Source: an uncultured Desulfovibrio sp.
GTDB lineage: Bacteria; Desulfobacterota; Desulfovibrionia; Desulfovibrionales; Desulfovibrionaceae
DNA length: 9,786 nt
Assembly (NCBI GenBank): GCA_900546145.1
Contig: URBN01000056.1
Location: forward strand, 1-9,786
Direction: 5' to 3'
Positions 1-5,935 of this stretch are shown one piece after another. Numbering within the stretch: the stretch's first letter is position 1; each line of letters begins with the position of its first letter. A program made the position numbers and the translations under genes. A model generated the notes under the pieces. It worked only from the letters and a program-made list of their open reading frames with translations, searched no databases and was not told the origin of the DNA.

Positions 1-292
1 AAGTGGATGCCTGTCGGGAGTCAGAAGTCAGAAAGGGAAATGACGGTGCCTGTCACCGGGGCCCAGCCGCAGCCGGGTGTGCCGGAGCAGGGGAAGGGAT
101 ACATACTGGATCCTCTGAAAAGAACTGTCAGGACAGGAGTAACGTTCTTTATAAGGTATGGCCGGGGCAGGGGGAATGCATTTCCCTGCTGGTGCCGGCA
201 TGAAATGGTCTGTTATGCAGAATGGCGGAATGATTCAGGAATGATTCCGCACCGCCCTGTCCTGATGTATGTTTTTTTATAAAAGCCTGGGT
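1..292. other. Left-edge region with no confident gene
   Basis: I see no gene I can support here. The open frames are short and overlapping, lack a convincing ribosome binding site, and their translations resemble no family I know. What is visible is structure: a tandem 10-bp repeat inside a hairpin (225-250), a 9-bp inverted repeat made of CAGGACAGG (129-137) and CCTGTCCTG (256-264), and an AT-rich stretch (271-283) with TATAAA at 278-283 that could be a -10 element for the regulator downstream. The 3' end of an upstream gene could lie at the very start, but nothing shows it. Confidence 0.5.
225..250. repeat. Tandem GGAATGATTC repeat forming a hairpin
   Basis: GGAATGATTC occurs at 227-236 and again at 238-247, separated by one base. 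GAATGATTC is itself palindromic about its central G. The outer arms GCGGAAT (225-231) and ATTCCGC (244-250) pair perfectly, so the segment can fold into an interrupted stem. A T7 run follows only at 272-278, too far away for a standard intrinsic terminator. It could be a terminator remnant for a gene left of the window or a binding site upstream of the regulator promoter. Confidence 0.5.
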
Positions 293-314
293 ATAACTAG
301 CATAGACTAGTTAT
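278..314 (+). promoter_or_regulatory. Putative promoter and CTAG-N6-CTAG operator of the Crp/Fnr gene
   Basis: A perfect inverted repeat, ATAACTAG (293-300), six bases, CTAGTTAT (307-314), lies about 145 bp before the regulator start. The 8-6-8 layout of 22 bp is the geometry of a Crp/Fnr-family site, though the half-site is neither the CRP (TGTGA) nor the FNR (TTGAT) one. TATAAA at 278-283 resembles a -10 element. No good -35 is visible. If that -10 is used, the operator lies just downstream of the transcription start, which would favour autorepression. Related sites occur before the porin gene. Assignment of the site to the neighbouring regulator is inference. Confidence 0.6.
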
Positions 315-459
315 GCTTCCGCTCTTCCATTTTACAAAAACGTTACAGCCGGAAAAAGCCCCGGACTGTCCGGAGACAAGGGCTGTCATCAGTTTCAGGG
401 AGGATATGCGCCCATGGCGTTTCCCGCAGAGGATCTGCCGGGCAGGAGGAGTGTCGTTT

Positions 460-1149
460 ATGGACAGCAGCGGAGAGCTTTTTACCAATAAGGCCGCTGT
501 CTTCGAACAGATAGGCCGGACACGCGAGGTTCCCCGTGGCACGCTTCTCGGCGGAAGCGATGTTTACTGGCTGAAGAAGGGCGTCTGTGCCCTGACCTGC
601 GTCAACGCGGGCGGAAAGGAGTATTCCTTTCTCTATTTTGAGGAAGGCATGCTTTTCGGCTTCGTGCCTGTCCTGGAACGGTATTATGCCATAAACGGAA
701 TGGGCAGGGTGAGCTGTTCAAAATTCTTTTCCGGTTTTCTCACGAAGACGGACTGCGTCATCGTTGATATCCCCGCCCAGACTTTTCTGAAAGAAGTGAA
801 GAGCAATCCCCAGATCCGGTCCGCTGTCATGCGCGGGGCGACACTCAACCTTGTGAACATGCTCACGCATTCCATGGTGCTCTCCGCGCTGCCCGTGGCG
901 GCGCGCGTATGCTACCTGATCCAGGAGTTCGCCCCTGAAAAGCCGCCTTATGTGCTGCCCCCGTTTCTCAGCTACGATGAGATAGCAACGCATCTCGATA
1001 TGCACGTCATCACTGTGACCAAGATATTCAGGGCGCTCTTCGCAAACGGCATTCTTGAGAAAAAAGGCCGGCAGCGCGTCGTGGTTGACCCTGACCGGCT
1101 GATGGCCATTGTGAATCTGGAGCAGGAACTGGAGTACGCCGGGAAATAA
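460..1149 (+). CDS. Crp/Fnr-family transcriptional regulator
   Basis: The 229-aa product has the normal length and layout of the Crp/Fnr family. An N-terminal cyclic-nucleotide-binding-like beta-roll covers about residues 10-105 and includes a stretch like VYWLKKG (35-41). A dimerisation helix follows at about 110-140, and a winged helix-turn-helix at about 167-210 (DEIATHLDMHVITVTKIFRALFANGIL region, from 173). There is no N-terminal FNR-type cysteine cluster, so an oxygen-sensing [4Fe-4S] form is unlikely; the ligand is unknown. In the recognition helix, the positions equivalent to the CRP R-E--R contacts appear to be V183, I184 and K188, so the target should differ from TGTGA or TTGAT sites. 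I chose ATG 460 because AGGAGG lies at 444-449; the frame stays open back to ATG 313, which has no ribosome site and abuts the palindrome. The porin is the next gene on the same strand, and shared operators suggest it is the target. Confidence 0.88.
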   Translation: MDSSGELFTNKAAVFEQIGRTREVPRGTLLGGSDVYWLKKGVCALTCVNAGGKEYSFLYFEEGMLFGFVPVLERYYAINGMGRVSCSKFFSGFLTKTDCVIVDIPAQTFLKEVKSNPQIRSAVMRGATLNLVNMLTHSMVLSALPVAARVCYLIQEFAPEKPPYVLPPFLSYDEIATHLDMHVITVTKIFRALFANGILEKKGRQRVVVDPDRLMAIVNLEQELEYAGK

Positions 1150-1317
1150 GGCGTCTTTTCCGGGAAGGCTCCACAGGTACCGTGCCGCGCGCCGGTCTCT
1201 GAGCTTCCCCTGCAGGGGAGACAGAAAAGTCCGGGACCAGTGAAAGGGCCAGCTTCTTTCTTCTGTACTTCCTGCCAAAAGAAGAGGGAAAAGCCGGAGA
1301 ATGTACTTTTTTTCACC
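1150..1317. other. Intergenic region with GC palindrome after the regulator gene
   Basis: No gene is evident. TCCCCTGCAGGGGA (1206-1219) is a perfect 14-bp palindrome, flanked by GTCTC (1195-1199) and GAGAC (1218-1222), which extend a possible stem. No T-run follows, so it is not a clean intrinsic terminator; it may be a weak or Rho-assisted 3' end for the regulator, or a protein-binding site. The remainder up to the CTAG sites is purine/pyrimidine-skewed and shows no recognisable promoter. Confidence 0.4.
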
Positions 1318-1339
1318 CGTACTAGCCCAGACTAGGGTT
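1318..1339 (+). promoter_or_regulatory. CTAG-N6-CTAG operator 1 upstream of porin gene
   Basis: CTAG at 1322-1325, six bases (CCCAGA), and CTAG at 1332-1335 repeat the core seen at 297-310, where the spacer is CATAGA. Both therefore read ACTAG-N3-AG-ACTAG. The outer bases match less well than in the upstream palindrome. It lies about 170 bp before the porin start. It is the probable binding site for the Crp/Fnr protein encoded immediately upstream (inference). Confidence 0.6.
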
Positions 1340-1352
1340 TCTCCCTGTTCCG

Positions 1353-1374
1353 TACACTAGTCTAAACTAACTCC
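1353..1374 (+). promoter_or_regulatory. CTAG-N6-CTA(A) operator 2 upstream of porin gene
   Basis: CTAG (1357-1360), TCTAAA, CTAA (1367-1370) is a third, slightly degenerate copy, 35 bp downstream of the previous one. Both copies are preceded by CCGTAC, suggesting a duplicated operator unit. I could not identify a convincing sigma-70 promoter for the porin. TTTAAA (1445-1450) is a possible -10 without a -35, so the promoter may depend on activator binding at these sites. Confidence 0.52.
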
Positions 1375-1464
1375 TGAGAGACATGCGCGGGTGTCCCGTG
1401 ATTTCCGACAGGGGAAACGGCTGGTGTAAGACAGGTTAGTGTCTTTTAAAGAGGTGAGAGAACC

Positions 1465-1488
1465 CGCAATGGCTGGCAGGCCATTGTG
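1465..1488 (+). promoter_or_regulatory. 5'-UTR hairpin before porin ribosome binding site
   Basis: CAATGGC (1467-1473) and GCCATTG (1480-1486) are a perfect inverted repeat around a 6-nt loop. The stem can extend by a G-U and a C-G pair to 1465/1488. It sits directly before the AAGAGGAG ribosome site (1489-1496). A stem in this position commonly stabilises a highly expressed mRNA or modulates initiation; which applies here is inference. Confidence 0.5.
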
Positions 1489-1499
1489 AAGAGGAGAGC

Positions 1500-3023
1500 A
1501 TGCGAATGCGTTGGCTTAAAGGTATTTCGCTTGGAGTCTTAGGCCTTGGCCTGATTCTGGGCACCCCTTCCCAGGGGCAGGCTATCGATTTCAAGGTCAA
1601 GGGACAGTGGCAGGTTTACTTCGGTGTTTCCAATGTGCCGGACGGGCGGAGCAGGGGCTCCGACTCCTTCATGTCCAATCAGCGTTTCAGGACGACCATT
1701 GAGGCCAGGGCCAGTGAGAATGTCAGCGGCACCATTGGTTTCACCATGCCGAACAGCACGGCCAACCAGACCTGGGGCCGCGGCGGATCCAGCATGGGTG
1801 CTGACGGCGTGGATGTCGGCGTGTGGCAGGCCTATATTGACTGGAATATCCCGAATACCCAGATTGCCACGCGCATGGGCATCCAGTATCTCATCATGCC
1901 CGGCTTCGTGACCGGCGCGAACCCCGTGTTCAGCCGTAACATGCCCGGCATCAGCATGCACGCCCCGGTCTGGTCCAACAAGGAATGGAATGTGGGCGCT
2001 ACGTTCTTCTGGGCCCGTCCGTATAACGACAACTATTCGGACCCTGACGAGACAAGGAGCAAAACGCTTGATAATCTTGACGTTTTTGCTTTGTCCGTTC
2101 CGATCACCACCCAGGGCCTGAAGATCAATCCGTGGGTTATAGGCGCCCTCATTGGCCAGAACAGCCTCAAGTCTCTCCCGTCCGGCGGCCCCGGCGCCAT
2201 GTACGCGCCGCGCGGCGGTCTCACTCCTGTCCTCGGCAGCGGCGCTACCTTCGCTTCTACCTTCGACAGAGGCCGGCGCTGGCACACGGACACCGACTGG
2301 GCCGGCGGCGGATGGGGCGGCCTGACTGCCGAGATTAAGACCTTCGCTCCGTGGGAGTTTGCCATTGAAGGCGCGTACGGCGAAGTCGACATGGGCGAGA
2401 TTAAAAACTACACCCAGTTCGGCGACAAAAAGGGCCGTACGTTTGATCTGCACCGCCACGGCTGGTACGTCGGCGCGCGTGTTGATTATCACTTCGACTG
2501 GGGCACCCTCGGCGCCCTCGGCTGGTACAGCAGCGGCGATGACGACAACCCGTACAACGGTTCCGAGCGTATGCCCATGTTTAACTCCCAGTGGCCCGTC
2601 ACGCCCCTCGGCTTTGGCGGCTGCTATACTGACCTGAGCCCCTGGAAGGTGCTTGGCCATGGCGGAGGCTGCGGCCTTACCGGCGGCGTTGCCTACCTGA
2701 AGAACGTTTCTTTCATCGACAGGCTCAAGCACACCCTGAAGGTCGGCTATTTCCAGGGCACCAACAGCCCTGAGATGCCCCGCAAGGCCAATATGACGCA
2801 TTATCCGACGTTCGCTGACGGCCCTATGGCGTATCTCACCACAACTGACCATGCCTGGGATCTCAGCCTGTCGAACACCTATAAGATGTACGACAACCTC
2901 GAGATCAACCTTGAGGGCTCCTACGTCAACCTGTTCCTGAAGAACGACACCTGGAAGGGCGTGGAAGATTCCCAGCACAAGGATAACTGGATCGTGTCGA
3001 TGACCTTCAGCTACACGTTCTAG
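1500..3023 (+). CDS. Outer-membrane homotrimeric-type porin
   Basis: The 507-aa precursor is a beta-barrel porin of the kind abundant in Desulfovibrio outer membranes, forming trimeric channels for small solutes. A signal peptide spans residues 1-28: basic start, hydrophobic core from about 9 to 21, probable cleavage after GQA with the mature protein starting IDFKVKG. The mature chain alternates short aromatic and polar strands with glycine-rich loops. It ends in MTFSYTF, a terminal-phenylalanine beta-signal for BAM assembly. Cysteines C375 and C391 in one loop could form a disulfide. GAGGAG at 1491-1496 is only 3 nt from ATG 1500 but 9 nt from in-frame ATG 1506, so the true start may be 1506 (two residues shorter). 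Two CTAG operators and a 5' hairpin precede the gene and an intrinsic terminator follows, so it is a monocistronic unit. Solute specificity cannot be read from the sequence. Confidence 0.92.
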   Translation: MRMRWLKGISLGVLGLGLILGTPSQGQAIDFKVKGQWQVYFGVSNVPDGRSRGSDSFMSNQRFRTTIEARASENVSGTIGFTMPNSTANQTWGRGGSSMGADGVDVGVWQAYIDWNIPNTQIATRMGIQYLIMPGFVTGANPVFSRNMPGISMHAPVWSNKEWNVGATFFWARPYNDNYSDPDETRSKTLDNLDVFALSVPITTQGLKINPWVIGALIGQNSLKSLPSGGPGAMYAPRGGLTPVLGSGATFASTFDRGRRWHTDTDWAGGGWGGLTAEIKTFAPWEFAIEGAYGEVDMGEIKNYTQFGDKKGRTFDLHRHGWYVGARVDYHFDWGTLGALGWYSSGDDDNPYNGSERMPMFNSQWPVTPLGFGGCYTDLSPWKVLGHGGGCGLTGGVAYLKNVSFIDRLKHTLKVGYFQGTNSPEMPRKANMTHYPTFADGPMAYLTTTDHAWDLSLSNTYKMYDNLEINLEGSYVNLFLKNDTWKGVEDSQHKDNWIVSMTFSYTF

Positions 3024-3048
3024 GTTTCAGTCTTCCAGTGAAATGCAG

Positions 3049-3074
3049 AAGGCGCTCCTCCGGGGGCGCCTTTT
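3049..3074 (+). terminator. Intrinsic terminator of porin gene
   Basis: An 8-bp GC-rich stem, GGCGCTCC (3051-3058) with GGGGCGCC (3063-3070), has one U-G pair and a 4-nt loop. It is followed by TTTT (3071-3074), with AA on the 5' side extending the stem. It starts 25 bp after the porin stop codon. Confidence 0.85.
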
Positions 3075-3237
3075 CTGATCCTTTCCTGCCTGAGAGCCGG
3101 TGTGCCCCGGAAGCTCCTGATCACGGGAGGATCGGGGATTCAATGCCTGCCTTCCCATGTGGACCGTCTTTCCCTGAAAAGCGCTGACGGAACCGGGATA
3201 CTGACAATCTGGGAAAATCGTTTTTTTATAAACAAAA

Positions 3238-3288
3238 AAGCAAAAATGCAAGATTTTGCTTACCAGCCTGAGCAAAATATTTTATACT
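3238..3288 (+). promoter_or_regulatory. Promoter-like element with three AGCAAAA repeats
   Basis: TTACCA (3260-3265), a 17-bp spacer and TATACT (3283-3288) give a plausible sigma-70 promoter, 4/6 and 5/6 matches to consensus. Over and around its -35 lie three copies of AGCAAAA: plus strand at 3239-3245, minus strand at 3254-3260 and plus strand at 3271-3277. The first pair extends to a perfect 8-bp inverted repeat (AAGCAAAA / TTTTGCTT). No gene follows before the terminator at 3304-3358, so any transcript would be a very short RNA starting near 3295. The region is far more AT-rich than its neighbours. Confidence 0.4.
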
Positions 3289-3303
3289 CACCAGAAAATC
3301 GCC

Positions 3304-3358
3304 AAAAAGGGCGGCTGACTGCCGGGGGGCTGATCCGGCAGACGGCCGTCTTTTTTTT
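3304..3358. terminator. Strong bidirectional intrinsic terminator
   Basis: A long stem pairs about 3309-3325 with 3335-3351. The inner CTGCCGG/CCGGCAG helix is followed, after one mismatch, by a second GC-rich helix; the loop is 9 nt. Eight Ts (3351-3358) follow on the plus strand and five (3308-3304 read in reverse) on the minus strand. It ends the minus-strand gene that stops at 3381 and also blocks plus-strand readthrough or ends the putative short RNA from the promoter at 3260-3288. Confidence 0.8.
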
Positions 3359-3380
3359 ATTTCCGGAGCTTCTGCAGGGC

Positions 3381-5033
3381 CTAGAACGGCACGGGGGTGG
3401 GGGAACCGGACGTATCCGGTGCCCTCTCCGTGCCGCTGTCCGGACTCTGCCCGGCCTGGCGCATGATCTGCATGCCGGCCGGGAGGCTGTGCAGGGCTTC
3501 GCGCTCCCTGTCGAGTTCTTCCTGGAAGGCAGCGGAGGCGGGGAGAGCGCCGTTTTCGGTCATGAGCGTCACCGGCACGCTGGTTTTGCCGTCATGGAGG
3601 CGGTGGAATCCGGTGACGATGTCGTCCTGGTTGCGGGTGACAAGGTACTGGCCGCCGGTGATTTCCTGCCGCTCCTGGCCCGGAAAGGGGGAGTGCGTGT
3701 GCAGGAGGGCCCTGTAGAGAAGCTCTCCTGTCTGGTGGAGGACGCGGCGTCCGCCATATCCGTTGCCGAAAGCGCCCGGCTGCGTGAACGAACGGCTGAC
3801 CCTGCAGCTTTCGCCTGTGAGCACGTCGATGCCGGTGAGTTTTTCTCCGCTCGTGACGGAGACCTTGCCGAGGATGTCCATGATCCACTCCGCGCGTCCG
3901 GCCGGCGTGGCGAGCCGCGCCAGAGCAGCCTCTGAATTACTCTGTCCTTCCGCTTCGGCAGCGGCCACTTTGCTGAAAAGCCAGCTGTCGAGGCGGATGG
4001 CTCCGGCGGCTTCGCCTTTTTCGTTCAGAAGGCGGATGATCATGTCAGGAGAAACGGGGCTGTCGCGTTCGGCCGGCATGCCGTCAGGGCCCTGCACAAG
4101 GCGTTTCTGGAACTTCGGTTCCGCAAGCCACGCCTCAAGCGTCCTGCGGGCCTCCTCTTTTCCCTCTCCGTTCAGGACACGGATATGGCGTTCCGGATAC
4201 CACGCCGTGACGCTCAGCCGGCCAAGGCTGGAAGGCTGGGAGCCGTCGGCCTCCGCTGCCTTCGCGGCCTCTCCCGTGAATTTTTCCATGACGCTGCGCG
4301 CGGCCAGGGAAGCGGCCCTGCCGTAGCTCTGGATATTGGCGGCGCAGGATTCGCGCAGGGATTCCCTGATTGCCGCGAACCACTTCGCGTCGAGGACCAT
4401 GCTCACGGAAGAGACGCGCTCCGCGGTCATGTGGTCGAGCTGACGCACCTCCGCGCCTGCCTCGTTTTTGAAGTTGCCGAGCACGGTGAACCAGCCCGCG
4501 CGGCATTTCAGGCTGCCGTCCTCTGCGCAGACCGGACCGCCCGAGCGGGGATCGCGGAGAGGCACCACGCGCTGGCAGAACATGACGGGCTTTTCCCTGT
4601 CGGGCAGGCTCTCGATGTCCACGAGTTCGCCGTATCTGCCGCGGCGTATGCCGGGCGTGGCCGCGTAGACCATGACATTGAGATCGTGGCGGTTCGGGGA
4701 AACGCCGGTGGCGGAGCCGTCGGCGCGCTCTTCCTGATCGGTGGAGAGGCGCATGAAGACCTTTTCGTGGCTGCAGAGCGTTTCGCCATAGAAGCCGGTG
4801 ATGGTGCCGACAGGGCCCGTGCGCACGCTGCCGTCCGGATTGCGGAGAGGCCTTCCGCCCACCATGACAGGGCCTTCCTGGGGCCTGCCGGTCTGTTTGT
4901 CCGGAACGGGGACGCGCTCATAGCGGAGCATCCGCACGGCGAGCGCCGCGTTCCTGGGAACGTCACCGTCAAGACCAGCGCTGCCGCTTCTGGGGGCGCT
5001 GCCGGTGAGGGGAATGTCGATGCGGCTTGGCAT
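3381..5033 (-). CDS. Hypothetical 550-aa protein, second gene of minus-strand operon
   Basis: I do not recognise this protein. It is predicted soluble, with no signal peptide or membrane segment. Residues about 30-235 look like a globular domain with conserved-looking cores (GRYGELVDIESLP at 132-144; KPVMFCQRVVPLRD at 148-161). The middle contains two related segments about 49 residues apart, at 284-303 and 333-352, each fitting IR(V/L)LN-x2-G-x7-L-x2-WL, which suggests an internal duplication. The C-terminus, roughly from residue 528, is a Pro/Ser/Thr-rich tail. ATG 5033 is supported by AGGAGG (cctcct at 5040-5045 on the plus strand) with a 6-nt spacer; this site overlaps the stop codon of the upstream gene, so translation is probably coupled. 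The nearby DotA/TraY remnant suggests a conjugative-element origin, but that is context only. Long opposite-strand frames over this gene look like shadows. Confidence 0.72.
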   Translation of the reverse strand: MPSRIDIPLTGSAPRSGSAGLDGDVPRNAALAVRMLRYERVPVPDKQTGRPQEGPVMVGGRPLRNPDGSVRTGPVGTITGFYGETLCSHEKVFMRLSTDQEERADGSATGVSPNRHDLNVMVYAATPGIRRGRYGELVDIESLPDREKPVMFCQRVVPLRDPRSGGPVCAEDGSLKCRAGWFTVLGNFKNEAGAEVRQLDHMTAERVSSVSMVLDAKWFAAIRESLRESCAANIQSYGRAASLAARSVMEKFTGEAAKAAEADGSQPSSLGRLSVTAWYPERHIRVLNGEGKEEARRTLEAWLAEPKFQKRLVQGPDGMPAERDSPVSPDMIIRLLNEKGEAAGAIRLDSWLFSKVAAAEAEGQSNSEAALARLATPAGRAEWIMDILGKVSVTSGEKLTGIDVLTGESCRVSRSFTQPGAFGNGYGGRRVLHQTGELLYRALLHTHSPFPGQERQEITGGQYLVTRNQDDIVTGFHRLHDGKTSVPVTLMTENGALPASAAFQEELDREREALHSLPAGMQIMRQAGQSPDSGTERAPDTSGSPTPVPF

Positions 5034-5043
5034 AATGAGCCTC

Positions 5044-5625
5044 CTAAAAAAGATCTGGCGTTCCGCGCTTTACGCGGGGCAGGGCGGCGTCGAGACCGTT
5101 TCTGAGCCGCGCGATCACCTTGTCCGTGGGATCCGAGACGCGGATGCCGCTTCGTGACGCGCTGACGGTGACCGTGCCGCCGCTCAGCTTTGCCGCCGCG
5201 CGGGAAAGCGTGCCCAGTCCGTTGTCCACAGCGGTTTCAGCGTTTGTGACGGCGTAGTCGCAGGCGTAATCAAGCGCCTCCCGGGCCGCGTCATTCATGG
5301 TCCTGCGGAGTGCCGCCTCCACGGCTGACCAGTCGATGCTGATGCCGGCGAGGGAGCCTATCTTCATCTGGTAGGCCCTGCGGATGAACTCCGCGCACTG
5401 CCCCGCCGCATCGGATGACTCTGTGTGAATGAGGGATCCGCTGCCCCCTGTCAGGAGACGCACGCGGGCGGCGTGCCGCTCCTGGGGCGTGGAAAAGGAA
5501 CCGGCAGGCCCGCAGTCAGCTGCCGCCATGACAGAATCCGTGTCTGTCAGGAGCAGAGGCAGAACCAGGAGCAGGGCAGCCGCCGGAGCGGAACGCGGAA
5601 CAATGGAACAGAAGAAAGTGTGCAT
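5044..5625 (-). CDS. Hypothetical exported 193-aa protein, first gene of minus-strand operon
   Basis: I do not recognise the family. The N-terminus is a signal peptide: hydrophobic stretch from about residue 13 to 26, then small residues AAA at 34-36, with cleavage likely just before DCG. No proper lipobox precedes C38, so a lipoprotein is unlikely. The mature part has C38, C77 and C122 and is mostly helical with a Thr/Ser/Val-rich strand segment near 147-165. It is probably periplasmic. ATG 5625 follows AGGAGG (cctcct at 5633-5638 on the plus strand) with a 7-nt spacer, a strong start. Its stop overlaps the ribosome site of the 550-aa gene 10 bp away, so the two products probably act together. 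Small exported proteins next to conjugation genes often belong to the secretion channel; here that is inference from the DotA/TraY fragment about 2.8 kb upstream on the same strand. Confidence 0.72.
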   Translation of the reverse strand: MHTFFCSIVPRSAPAAALLLVLPLLLTDTDSVMAAADCGPAGSFSTPQERHAARVRLLTGGSGSLIHTESSDAAGQCAEFIRRAYQMKIGSLAGISIDWSAVEAALRRTMNDAAREALDYACDYAVTNAETAVDNGLGTLSRAAAKLSGGTVTVSASRSGIRVSDPTDKVIARLRNGLDAALPRVKRGTPDLF

Positions 5626-5639
5626 GCCTGTTCCTCCTG

Positions 5640-5695
5640 AAACGGATTTATTGAAAAACGATTATAATGTCAAAAACTTTTTGTAATTGTATAAA
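5640..5695 (-). promoter_or_regulatory. AT-rich promoter region of the 193/550-aa operon
   Basis: Read on the minus strand, a perfect TATAAT (5666 to 5661) lies about 35 bp before the start codon, with only a poor -35 (CAATTA, 5689 to 5684) at 17 bp. A perfect TTGACA (5673 to 5668) lies one base upstream of that -10; if used as a -35, its -10 would be a weak TAAATC about 17 bp further on. The plus strand of the same patch also contains TATAAT (5663-5668). One of these combinations probably drives the minus-strand operon; I cannot say which. Confidence 0.5.
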
Positions 5696-5935
5696 GGCCG
5701 CTTTTGCGGAGGGGGACTCCGTTCTTCTGCCAGGCCTTTTCCCTGCACCGTACCGGTCGGGGGAAGGTAATAAAAAAGGGGCTCCGCCTTGCCAGCAGAA
5801 GAAAAGCCTCGTATATTCAGAGTGTATTGCGTCATGGGCGTCAGGCGCCGTGACGCGTTTTCCTTCCCCCTGTGAGAAGCGGCCCTGCCGCCGGCAGAGG
5901 TTCTCTTCCGCGTTTTTCTCTGAGGTTTAACCGGC
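5696..5935. other. Divergent intergenic region with inverted repeats
   Basis: No gene is supported. TTCTTCTGC (5722-5730) and GCAGAAGAA (5795-5803) are a perfect 9-bp inverted repeat 64 bp apart, and AGGCC-TTTT (5732-5740) partly competes with AAAAGCCT (5802-5809). A second stem, GCGTCATGG (5829-5837) with CCGTGACGC (5848-5856), has one U-G pair and is followed by GTTTTCC, terminator-like for plus-strand transcripts. The plus-strand leader of the flavoprotein gene may thus be structured. I recognise no known riboswitch, including the FMN class. Confidence 0.35.

Noticed and set aside
271..283. 13-bp GTTTTTTTATAAA shared with 3220-3232
   Set aside because: AT-rich low-complexity match; coincidence is likely without further flanking similarity.
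1475..1490. Possible sigma-54 promoter (TGGCAG...) before the porin
   Set aside because: The -12 GC is missing at the required spacing, and the sequence is better explained as part of the 5'-UTR hairpin.
1539..2978. 479-codon minus-strand frame inside the porin gene
   Set aside because: The plus strand encodes a recognisable porin with signal peptide and C-terminal phenylalanine; the antisense frame resembles nothing and has no start signals.
3102..3935. 277-codon plus-strand frame over the terminator and the 550-aa gene
   Set aside because: It reads straight through a strong intrinsic terminator and is antisense to a gene with a good ribosome site and operon context.
4185..5105. 306-codon plus-strand frame opposite the 550-aa gene
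   Set aside because: Alanine/arginine-rich shadow lacking a ribosome site, antisense to a better-supported gene.
5667..5930. 87-codon plus-strand frame before the flavoprotein gene
   Set aside because: No ribosome site, AT-rich start inside the minus-strand promoter, no recognisable sequence.
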